64,000 bases of DNA from Lepisosteus oculatus. Taxonomy: Eukaryota; Chordata; Actinopteri; Semionotiformes; Lepisosteidae. Positions 1 to 11,500 of this stretch are shown in pieces. The number at the start of each line of letters is the position of its first letter. Position 1 is the stretch's first letter. Position numbers and translations under genes: made by a program. The DNA lies in NCBI RefSeq assembly GCF_040954835.1, contig NC_090707.1, forward strand, positions 26,430,570-26,494,569, given 5' to 3'. Below the pieces are notes generated by a model. The model had not been told where the DNA came from and did no database searches. It was given only the letters and a program-made list of their open reading frames with translations.

Positions 1-114
1 TAGTAGCTCTTGTGTCCACTCAAGTATTAGTGCACTCTGTATCGTAGTACGTGGGCTGCGTATTTGACATGTATTAAAATAGAAAATATGAAAACCCGTC
101 CTGATTTTTCAGTG

Positions 115-206
115 CACACAACAAAGTTCCAGAGTCATATGGCGTACCACCTGGCGGCGCTCCACGTACCACGAGTGGTACGCATACCATAGTTTGAGAA
201 CCACTG
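115..206. repeat. hAT-type transposon terminal fragment
   Basis: The segment ends in TTTGAGAACCACTG (193-206), the reverse complement of the CAGTGGTTCTCAAA terminus typical of Charlie-like hAT elements. It also contains the GTACCAC-type motifs that usually follow it. Another hAT end with nearly the same terminus lies at 26225. No transposase coding is visible here and the other end was not found, so this is a one-ended relic. Confidence 0.5.
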
Positions 207-332
207 GTTTTCCACTCTCTCGTTGGCCTATTTGGACATTATTTAGGATTTCAAATACTTTGTAGCAGTCTGGGGTTTTTCTGGTCAGTGAGGACGCAGG
301 CCCCTGAGATGCCTGTTTATAAATAGAATAAC

Positions 333-561
333 CTATATGTTGTGTTGGAACAAGTAATAGGTTTATTCCATCCTGAAAAAAAGAAGAAAGAGAACACAAC
401 GTTTCAGCCGTGGAGCCTTCTTCAGGTGTGTCAAGAAGGCTCCACGGCTGAAACGTTGTGTTCTCTTTCTTCTTTTTTTCAGCATGGAATAAACCTATTA
501 CTTGTTCCTTTGCAGCCTACGCATGCTGACGCAGCTACCCACCTGAACTATATGTTGTGTT
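333..561. mobile_element. Penelope-like tail dimer (head-to-head) with 14-bp TSD
   Basis: A 76-bp minus-strand piece of the Penelope 3' tail (347-422) faces a 76-bp plus-strand piece of the same tail (433-508) across a 10-nt spacer. The plus piece continues to the normal tail end at about 547. The unit is flanked by a perfect 14-bp direct repeat, CTATATGTTGTGTT, at 333-346 and 548-561. This looks like one integration event that deposited two inverted tails. The tail carries the GGAATAAACC and GCATGCTGACGC motifs seen in every Penelope copy of the window. Confidence 0.85.
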
Positions 562-1159
562 GTGCATTATCTCTATTTGCCTCTGATTTATAACTCCTTT
601 GCCAAAGCCGTGTCAGAGAAAGAGCTCAAGTGCTATATTCTTGGCACAATTTGATGGTTATGATTATTTAATTTACTTGATTATTCTGCCTAGTTATATA
701 TCTAATTCTCTATTTTCCTAACCTCCAATTTGTAACAATACATAGAGTCTGTCATTTATGGAGACATTTTCACTGTGCATATCTGTTTCTGTTTGGACAA
801 ATTCTAAAGATGGCAAATACATCTCATTTTATGTATCTATTTTTTGTTTATATTTGCAATTTGTACTTGTTTGGAAAATATTTAAGGCATTGGACACTTA
901 AAAGCAGTATTCTAAGGTTTTTTTATTTTATATTAAAGTACATTAAATGAGTATTCTCCCCTACCAACAACAAAATCAGAAAAGGATTACTAGATGTCCT
1001 GGGTGTACAGAAGCACAATACTGATGTATAAATTAACATCTTTTCTGTAAGCTACGTGTTTGACATTTTTATGTCAACAAATCCAGTAAGAAAATAATAC
1101 CTCTATACCTGAAAATATAAGCAATAAAAACAATGTAAAAATACGTAGTACTATACAGT

Positions 1160-1231
<72 letters not shown>

Positions 1232-1754
1232 TCTTCATTTTTTAGAAGAGTTTAAAAAAGGCTTTCCAGTTATTCACTCCACCAGTTTAACAAATTGGTA
1301 ACTAGTATTTGGAACGTAAAAAGGCATTACAAAAAGACAGAGGTACCTAAAGGATGGTGTGCATTGGGTAAATGACTTGGGACAGCACCATTCTATGGTC
1401 TGTTTGACCACCAAATGCTGATTCAGATAAAAAAGACTACAAACCTATACTCAGAACTCTGGAAACTTGTACAGTACACAAGACTCAGATTGCTGTATGG
1501 CACATGGATACATTAGTGCTGCAGCATCTACTATAATTTGACACGACTGTACTGCTAAATATGTCTTCCCTGTATTCTGATCACACAACTTCATTCAGAA
1601 TTCAGAATTCAATGCAACAAAGGAAATGAAACTTAATCAATTTTCAGTTAGATGGCTCTACTTGGGACTATACTACAAAGTATAAGGATGTACAAAAGTC
1701 ATAATAACACCGAAAACATTTTTAATACAAAAATTCAAAAGATATTATTAACAT
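562..1754. other. No gene seen; AT-rich sequence 3' of nemp2
   Basis: Apart from the AAT microsatellite at 1161-1229, I see no coding potential or recognisable repeat. The ORFs here are short and do not resemble known families. Confidence 0.5.
1161..1229. repeat. (AAT)n microsatellite
   Basis: About 23 uninterrupted copies of a TAA/AAT trinucleotide. Confidence 0.97.
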
Positions 1755-1778
1755 TTTATTATTTTACATTTTTTTATT
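1755..1778 (-). terminator. Candidate nemp2 polyadenylation signals
   Basis: Two AATAAA hexamers on the minus strand (1755-1760 and 1773-1778) lie about 500 nt downstream of the nemp2 stop codon, a sensible 3' UTR length. The region is AT-rich, so chance occurrence is quite possible. Confidence 0.3.
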
Positions 1779-2276
1779 AATTTTAATCAAATGTTGGCAA
1801 TATGGGTTATCACATGGGGAACAATATGGTGCTTCAGAGTCACTGTTAAGAATCTTATGTCTGTTGTACTATCCCGTTTCTTCACTGCTTCACTGCTCCA
1901 GAAAAGCTGCATAATTACAACTTTGCAGTTGTTCAATTATGCCTCTCTGATCCCTCAAATATACATACCTATAATGCTAATTCCAAATGTACAACTGCTA
2001 TGTGTATAAACAATACTTTACGATGAAAGTAAATTAATTAATAAGATGTCCAGGCAATATTTTTTGCAACAGAATTAAGATGTCTATGATGTATAATAAC
2101 CAAAGCTATAATATCTTAAATAATTATGATTAAAAATAAAAAAATATCATCATTAGCAATAGGCTAGTTGCCTTTTAAAGGGAGGTATGTAACTAAAATA
2201 AATTCAGAAAATGTGAAAAACTCACTAGAAAGAAAATATCACAGAATTGTAGGGGGTATATAGTAACCTGGAACAA

Positions 2277-2535
2277 TTAGAATAGCTCAAGGTCTTCAGG
2301 TTGCTGGACTTGGCCCTCCTGTACAAGGTTTCCTCTGGGTTCATAATACTCCAGCTCATCCTCACTGATGTCTCTTGAAAGATGAGAACTGTTCCATTCT
2401 GGAGTTGGCATATTCCCTTTCCCTGCCGAGAATATCATGTTCTCAAAATAGGCTCCTCCGACGCCATACTGATGTTCATGCGTCTGGAACTCTTCTGTGG
2501 TAACATGCAAGCCACTCATGAGGAAATCAGCAAAT
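2277..2535 (-). CDS. nemp2: nemp2 exon 9 (C-terminus and stop)
   Basis: Residues 380-465 and TAA. FADF and HEHQYGVGGAYFEN are NEMP C-terminal motifs. They are followed by about 45 residues rich in acidic and polar side chains (DISEDELEYYEP), longer than I recall for mammalian NEMP2. Acceptor TGATCTATCAG. Confidence 0.92.
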
Positions 2536-5500
2536 CTGATAGATCAGAAAAAAGAGCTGCTTTAAAAACAGTGTAAACATGCATTGTGTTTCAATAGAAT
2601 ATAGTTGCATTATGTAACATTACAACACTGAGTTGTAATGTGTTGAATGAGAACTGAGTGTAATTGACATACAGTATGTACTGTATACGTAATGCACTGC
2701 ATTTTAAATCTGTTTGAATGTTTTAATTGACTACCCCAACACCAAACAAGACATTGGCTTCATCACTCTGCGCTCATCTGTGCTACTCCTCAATGATAGC
2801 TGGTGTGTGGTGAGCATACTGGCATATTATGGATGCCCTTGCATCATCCAGGTGGATGCTGCACATTGGTGGTGGTGGTGGTGGAGGGAAGTCACCACTA
2901 TCTGTAAAGCACTTTGATTGGAGGGTCCAGAGAAGAGCTATATAAGTGTAAAGACTACATGCAGATGCAGCCATTCAAAATGCGTGGTAAAACTCTGTAC
3001 TGTGAAGAATGATCTACAGTTTAGAGCATTATACCGCAGTACATGATTGGCTGGCCAAAATGACTGACAGGCGGCACTCGTGGTGCATTGGTTGTTAGTG
3101 AAATGATTGCTTCATTTAATCTCTTTACTGTGCATGTTTATATTCGCTTAATATTAAATATTAATATGGAATTTTACAACTAAAGGGAAATTTTAGGAGC
3201 TGAGCATGAAAAGAAGAGGAGCATAATGTGTCTGAAGGTCATAAACGATATTAATTTAGAAATATAAACATATTATGTAAACTGTATATGGCTGGTATTG
3301 GTAGTTTAAATAAAAAATACATACCAGTATTCCACTTTCCTCATGAACATTTGAAGCATCAAAGTCTTTCATTCAGTTACATACTGTGGTTATTTTGGAA
3401 AAGCTTCTGACTATATTAAATGTATATACTTCAAAAGTTAGAATGTTTTAACCTTTTCTATGGATACTTACACTCGTTATCACAGTAAAGAAATGCATAC
3501 TTTTTAGAAATTGATTGATAAGGAATATAATATGGAATTGCATATCTAAAGAAATTAATAATGATATCATTATATTCATATAGCTCAAATTATTACAGTA
3601 GTACACTTTCTTTGTAAACATCTGCATCAAATTGACTCATTCACCTGCGATTACTTGGAAACTTTTTGCCTAGCCATTTCAGCTTAAGTTGTCAAGCTTA
3701 AGTTGGTGTAATGGCTTTGGCGTATGACTTGCATGCTGGAGGCTGGGGGTTCGAACCTGGCTCTTACCATGAGTTTTTGTTTAACAAATAAACATTTCTT
3801 TGAAAAACTAAAATAGTAAATATTATCGACACTATATTGAATTTGTTGGTATTTCTAAATAATTACACTTAATCTGGACACTCCACTCAAAGCGCTTTAC
3901 AGGTAATAGGGACTCCCCTCCACCACCACTGTACAGCATCCACTTGGATGATGTGACAGCAACCATAGTGCGCCAGAACACTCACCCCACATCGGCTATC
4001 AATGGGGAGGAGAACAGAGTGACAAAGATGGGGATTATTAGGAGGCCATGATTGGTAAGGGCCAATGGGACATTTGGCCAGGACGCCGGGGTAACAATGA
4101 CCACAGAGAGTCAGGACCTCAGTTTTACGTCTCATCTGAAGGACGGCACCTGTTTACAGCATAGTGTCCCCGTCACTATACTGGGATATTAGGACCCACG
4201 AGGACCGCAGGGTGAGCGCCCCCTGCTGGCCCCACTAACACCTCTTCCAGCAGCAACCTTAGTTTTTCCTAGGAGGTCTCCCATCAAGGTACTGACCAGG
4301 CTCACACCTGCTTAGCTTCAGTGGGTTGCCAGTTGTGAGTTGCAGGGTGATATGGCTGCTGGCTAAATATCACAACACGTTAAGTGATTTATTAATAACA
4401 ACTAATCATTTCAAACTCATTTCACAAAGTTCAAAACTCCCTCTGTATTCCATGTTTTAACCTTTTCTATGAATACTTGTGCTTGTTATCGCAGTAAAAA
4501 AACTCATACTTTTTAGAATCCGCTAAATAGGGAATATAATATGGAATCGCTTATCTAAAGAAATTAATAATTATATTAATTCAAGGATCTAAATATATGT
4601 ATTTATATAGCTGTTAGTATAACTGTAATCCACTTTCTTTGTAAACACATTTAATGTTTAATTTGACTCATTCACGCATGATTACTTTAGAAACATTATT
4701 AAGCTGTTCGTCTCAGTTGTGTTTCCGAACAACCCGTTGGTACAGCGGGTTTGCCGATAGGAGTTCTGTCTAGGTGATCCGAGTTTAAAACCCCGGTTCG
4801 GGCACAAGTTTTTCTTCTAACAAAGACTTTTTTAAAAATAAAATAGTAAATATTATGTAAACTATATTAACATTTTACAAATATATTATAACATATTCAA
4901 TGTTAAATTATATTAATAATGAAATAAAAATGTGAATGACACAGAACCTGCAACCTACAGATTTAAAGGTTGTGATTTGTGAAAAATTTCACAGCGTGTC
5001 TTCTGGTCTTCAGTTCTGTATTGACAAAATGTATCGTCAATTGTATTGTTAAGCTCCTTGGGGCAACCTTTTTGTGAAAGGCGCTATATAAAAATAAATT
5101 GAATTCAATTGAAACATTAAAAAACATATCATCTCATATCACCGACCACCTAATCTGCGTAACCTCCTTGTTCACAGCTCCCTTGACCGCCCTCAGCAAC
5201 CATCCACACCAGGCACTTTCCCTTGCAAAAGACCTCGCTGTATCACCTGCAAGTACACAGCCACCACCACACTCATTCAAGGCCCCTCAGGACAATTCCG
5301 GATCACCCAGACAGCATCTTGTACCTCCAGCAACCTTATTTACTGTATCTCTTGCAGTAAATGCCCAGCCATCTACATTGGGGAAACAGGAAGGAGACTC
5401 GGAGACCGCTTCAGAGAACACGTCAGGGCTGTGAAGATTAAAGATCTCTCCAAGCCCATTGTTTCTCATTTCACCTCTGACGGCCACGACCACTCTAATC

Positions 5501-8500
5501 TCTCCGTCTGTGTTCTCAAAGACGGTTTTCCGAACTCATACATCAGAAAGACCACCGAAACTTATTCTGCAAAATTATTCTGCAGCTAGGATCACACATT
5601 CTCCCTTCCCTTAACGACAGATTACTGTTCTTTTAAATTTTCTCCATTCATTGGAAGTTTCATTTCACACCTCTCTGCACCCATTCTGACTTCACACCTC
5701 TTGATTGGCCTCTCTTTCTGTCCCCTGCTCCCGCCTCTCACTCCTCCTCCCTCTCAACCTTTGTTCTCCCGCTACTTTATCTTTGCCTACTGCCCTGTTC
5801 TCTTTCTTCTTTTTTTCAGCATGGAATAAACCTATTACTTGTTCCTTTGCAGCCTACGCATGCTGACGCAGCTACCCACCTGAATTAAAAAACATACTTG
5901 TTTTATACTGTTATTACTGTACAGTGTCTTAAAACACTCTATGGTCACTACACTGTGAGTAATGCTGCCCACTAAACCTCTTTTGCACAATTTCACGGGG
6001 GGCATAGTTTATGAAAGTCTTCTGTAGCTCTGCCGGCAAAACCTCTGTTGAACGATGCAGGAGACCCGGGTTCAAGCCCATATGGTGAAGGATGAACCAG
6101 GACAGGAGCAGTGAGAGCACAAGCCCAAAAACCAGAATTCATTATAATATTATTAATAATATATTCCTTATTGCATTTAAATTGGATTGTTTTTAAAAAT
6201 ATAAGAAGTGGTGATACACAACGTATAAATATAACCGTTTTCCCGCCTTTAACTTAAAGAATTGCGTGAAGAAATCCTAAATCATGAAACCATCATTTAT
6301 AATAATTCATCCAGATACACACACTCACACTTCAGCCAACAACTATAATAGTGGACTATTTTTATATATTTGGCTATGTAAGAAACAAAGTAATTCTCTG
6401 ATCGGGCTTTGGACCGTCTGGGTGCAGTGTACGACATGACAGTCCATTGCATATTACCACTATAAGGACAATAGTATATATATATTTTAAAAATGAACGT
6501 TAAATGTTTCCAAAATGTCCCCTTGTGATATTTTACCTGCTTACATGACTCTATATTAATATTAATATCAAGAGGTATTAAATCAGTACAACTTTTATGA
6601 AATTAAAGTATTTTAAATGTTTAATTAAACAGTTAAAATCTTACAGCGTACACAAAGATTCTAAGCTGATCACGAGGACGAAAAATCATAAAAAGTGTTT
6701 TTTAACTAAACCAGTTTTTTATAGCCTTTAAAGTCATGCAATTTTTGAGTTAGGCAGGAACACGTCATTGTATCTTATTTTTTATTTCAGTTTAAAAATA
6801 AAAAAATATATTTTGCCCACTGTGTTGATAAACTGTTCCCCGATTACTGGCAATTGTAAAAAATAACCCTTTCCCCCTTCCTCGTTTAATTTAAAGATTT
6901 CCATGAAGAAATCCTTAAACACAAAACCACGTATAATAATTCATCCAACTGGTTCCACTGATTAGTGGCTTCTGACATTTGGATTAAGACAAAATATAGA
7001 TTTTCTCAATTCAGGTGTAATCCTGAAAGAGACACATCATGTTCACAATAAGCTCTAACAGTGGACTATTTTTATGCATTCGGCTCTATGAGAAACAAAC
7101 GAAGGTAATGCTCCAATCGCGCTTTGAACAGCCTGGGTGCAGCTGGCTACATTACAGTGCTAAATACCACTACAGGGACAATAGAAGTTTTTTTTTAAAG
7201 AAATGAATATCAAAATGTTTCCAAAACGTTCACTTGTGATACTTTTGCTGCTTAGATACACTATTCCATATTCATATAACTATCAAGTGATATTAAATCA
7301 CTACAGCGTTTATCTTTTTAACAGTAAATGGTGTTCTTACTATGTATTTTTAGAAAAGGAAAGAAAAGAAACTTTTTATGAAGTACAGAATATAAGCTTA
7401 TTAATGCTAGAACAAGCACATTAAAACCAGAACCCATGTAATTAACCAAGTTAAAGACTTTGATGAATAAAATACTTATGCATAACTAAAATATTTACGA
7501 TGAAGGTGGAAAGTTGTATACTTTTGTCCAACTGAGCAATCAATCAGCATAAAATATACCGACTTTTTAATATTTAATGATTAACATGCTGTAATACACA
7601 GTTTAAAATTATCAAAAGTTTAAAGAGTATACAACTTAAATTCTTAATTGGAAAAAGATGGTCCCTCAGCAGTAACCGGGATTCGAAAACCTTGCGTTTT
7701 CTGGCAACAGCTCAAATGCTGTACATACAGTAGTTAAGCTTTATTAGCTCCACCTGGCGGTTCTACAAGGTGCTTCCTGTTACTATTATCATATTTCAAT
7801 TAACATGCGGTATATTGCGCCACACCCACTGTGTTATAACGCAGTGTACTTCACTCTTTTGAATGGCTGGATCTGTACATCTCATCAGTCTTACCTTTGA
7901 GGTGATCTGAGTTTCAATACAGTCTCCCACGCTGAGTAACCAGGTTTCCTGCAGTGTTCTCGTAGTTCATCTAGGCAGGTTCTGGTGTATATTTCACCTT
8001 GTTCCCGGTACTCTTCCTCTGTTAGAAATCTATACTGGGCTTTTTCCTGGCTGGAACAACCAAATGGATTCCTCAATAGACACCAAATCTTTCTGTGGTC
8101 AAAGACAAAAAAAGAAAATTCGCCCATGCTTGAAAATGAAATGTTTCATATTTCTATAATTGATATAATGTCTGTATAGCAATGTAAGTTTCAGTCTGGA
8201 AAAGAGATTCTCAAAACATTACCACACATGAAATAATTTTGTATCCTTCCAATTTACAATTATTTATTTTCATACCTCTTACAGTTTTTATGGCATCTAC
8301 TAAGATTGTTCTGAGCCTTTCCATGCTAAAAGTGTTGTACAAATAAAACTCCTTCAGGTTGAGAAAAAATCACGGAAAGCACTTTATGTCTATGTGATAC
8401 AGACAGGATGTTGGTGTGCAATGATAACATAAACTTCCAATCAGTCAGTCTAATAACAAATTTGCAACAACAGAGAAGTACACAATTATTTTAAGAAATT

Positions 8501-11500
8501 CACAGGGAAATGCACTGTAAGTAGAATAATATGCTCCTTTAAAAAATAAATCTACTGTATTGACAGATATGGAATATGTTTGGCTATTTTTAGATATATT
8601 TCCAGCAATAAAAAACTCCTGCATATTACTGTACTTATGTCCTTTTAAATAAACACATTATGGATGAAAGGAACGTTTGGTGAGTATCATGCTATTCTTC
8701 TGAATAAGTTCAGCTTTCTACAAGCACACCTACCTGAAAATACCAATGACACTTAATTTTGCAAAAGGTAGAATTTTCATGGTGACCAGAATGGCAAATA
8801 CTGCGTACATGGCTGGAGGGTGCGTAATACCTTTATACATCAAGATCATGGCTACTGCCTGGAGAGTCCAGGTCAAAAATGTTGAGCTAACTTCATTCAT
8901 AATTGGTCCATGTTTGTAGCAGATAGCAAAACTTAAAAAACTGGAAAATAGCACATAACCTGTAGGGAGAAAAACAACATTACAAACATGAATATAAAAA
9001 ATTGGCTGCAAATTAAATAACCCAAAATGTTAAATTCCACACTAAATATAGGATATAGGAGAAACAACTTTTAAAAAGATGGTATTTAGAGGAACTTGAT
9101 AACATTTTAGAAATGTTGCTAGATTTGGTAAATGCTAAAATGCTTCAATATATTTCAAATTCTACATATTTTCTGTCTACTGCACATACTTTTTACAGAG
9201 TAAAATCTATAAAGACTGAAAAATTAAACAAAAATGACCTCAAACTGTCTCTCCATACAAAATTTCAGAGTCTGCTTCTGGAGTATTGACACAGTTCTTA
9301 GAGGTAGTTTATCGTTAAAGTACTCCTGTTTTGTCGCAATGGATGTTCCGTATAGATAAGGAGAAAGAAGGGGAGAGATACTAAATTAAGAGAATGGAAG
9401 AATGGATAAGAGGTTGAGTTTACTATGTCCCTGAGGGCCAGACAGAGAGTATGGCTTCCCACTAGGCACCTCCATCGTCGCCTGCTGTCACTGAAGTTGG
9501 CTCCCTGTTAGATCAGTCCACACAGTATAAGGTTGTAGAGCGTATTAATGCCGTCACATCCATCTGGTTCTTCCACAGTTCTAGGGGAGATGAATTCCCA
9601 TGGCCTTCCACGTAACCCTATTTAAACCTGCACTGGCAACCACCAATCCACCAGTACAGACCACCCTTTCAGCGGACAGCTCCAAAGAACTAAGGCCACA
9701 TGCAGAGTGCAGAATAGACCTGGTTCATTTGAGGGGTCAGGGCCTCATTCCGTGCCCAAAGGGCCCAAAATGCCCCCTGCTGGCCCCATAACACCTCTTC
9801 CAGCAGCAACCTTAATTTTCCCCAGGAAGTCTCTCATCCAGGTACTGACCTGGTTCACACCTGCTTACCTTCAGTGAGTTGCCAGTTGTGAGTTGCAGGG
9901 TGATATGGCCATGATATTCCCCATGATATTACTGTCATTCTTTGCCTCTCAGGATTCAGTCAAGCCACCATTCAGTCATCACTCCCTCCACCAATCAGGC
10001 ATTAAATGGTCAATTAATCCTCTTTTCACAGTTCCCTATTTATTCCTGAAACGCCTCTGAGGAGTGCTCTGTCATGTCACACATTGTGGCTATGGACGTT
10101 TGGGTTCGCCAATCCATGTAAATCCCAGTTTCATACAACTGTCATAAAATTTAAGATTTTTTCTCCCTTTTTTTGCAATTGGTCCCCATGTTTTTCCTTA
10201 GTTTGTTGCTGTCCTTTTATTTCTCTCTGTTGTAACATTAGGTCCCCATTTTCATTGCAGGCAATGGCAGGTGGAGATTCCAGATAATATTTCTCCCCTG
10301 ACTATTTCCCTGTTTTTAGCCATAAATCCATATTTATTTAGTTAAAACCTTATGAAGGTGGTCTGGTAACCGGGTGTTACCAGAACTTATTTTTGCTGCT
10401 AAACTAGTTTGAACAAATTCAAACTATCAGAGTTAACAAAGGCTATCGCCTTAAGCAAGCCCAACCCTTTTCTCCATTTTTTAATTTAGTATCATTCCTC
10501 TTCTTTTTTCTCCTTATCTATGCGGAACAGTCATTTTTACAAAACAAGAGTACTTTAACAATAAACTAAGAACTGTGGCAAAACTCCAGAAACAGACTCT
10601 GATATTTTGTGTGGAGAGACAAGTTGAAGTCATTTTTATTTAATTTTTCAGCCATTAAGGATTTTTTTCCACACACCACTGGATGTATGTGCACTATAGT
10701 TTGAAATCCATTGCCTTAGTAGATGGGTTTTAAATGTGGTTTGTTCTCAGCAGAAGTAATGAATGTTACGTGGTAAGTTCTTCAGAATTTCACTCACCAT
10801 TAAAAGATCTGAAGAATAAATAATTAAAAATAATATAGATAATAAAAGCTCACATGGTTTATATGGGCCATCCTCTATAAAACTGAGATAAATGGGACCT
10901 TGTTTTGCTGTGCTAAAACCATGATTTAACTTACAACAAAGTTGCTTATTTTTTGTTGTGTATTACATTGTATACTCTTTAGTAGAGTACAGTTTAAATG
11001 TTAGAATTGCAAAAGAAGTATTGTCAAAAACATTAAACATTAAACTAAGAAGGAACAAGTAAAAGGTTTATTCCATGCTGAAAATAGAAGAGAGAAATCA
11101 CAACGTTTCAGCTGTGAAGCCTTCTTCAGGTGTGAGAAGGACAGGGCAGACAGCAAAGAGTAAATAGCACAGAAGAACAAAAGCTGGGAGAGGGGAGGAG
11201 GCAGGAGGGGCAGAGAGGCCACTCAGGAGTGTGAAGTGCAGAAGGGTGAAGAAAGGTGTGAACTCAAAACCTGCATGAGAATAGAGAAAATCACATGAAA
11301 ATAAGTTGGTCATTGAGAGAGAAGTGGGATGGTGTGAACCTAGTTTCAGGATGAGGTTAGTTTCTGTTGTTTTTCTGCTATGGGAGTTGAGAAACCCTTC
11401 TTTGAGAACAGAGACAGAAAGATCAGTGTGTTCATGGCTGTCTGAGGCGAAATAAGAAACTATGGGCTTGGAGAAATCTTTCATCTTCTTCACAGCCCTA

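Larger units (their letters stand above)
2962..7875. mobile_element. TIR-flanked composite element (family M) filling nemp2 intron 8
   Basis: The left end begins CAGATGCAGCCATTCAAAA and the right end is its near-perfect inverse (about 7857-7875). The same terminus occurs at 32543, 38456 and 59275. The subterminal region (2962-3390) is closely related to 32543-32960. Inside are two diverged copies of a B module (3430-3860 and 4440-4870), each with a different tRNA-like cassette, a 5S SINE, a Penelope insertion, two direct repeats of a C module, and two further tRNA-like cassettes. No transposase was found. It could be one large non-autonomous DNA transposon or a cluster of smaller copies. Confidence 0.55.

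Noticed and set aside
430..480. Hammerhead-ribozyme-like core in Penelope tails (CTGAAGA ... GAAAC)
   Set aside because: Some Penelope elements carry hammerheads. Here an extra A precedes stem II, and the sequences that should form stem I (before CTGA and after the would-be cleavage site) are not complementary in any of the copies I compared, so I do not call one.
1161..1229. CRISPR-like or other spaced array
   Set aside because: It is a pure trinucleotide microsatellite; no spaced direct repeats of that type exist in the window.
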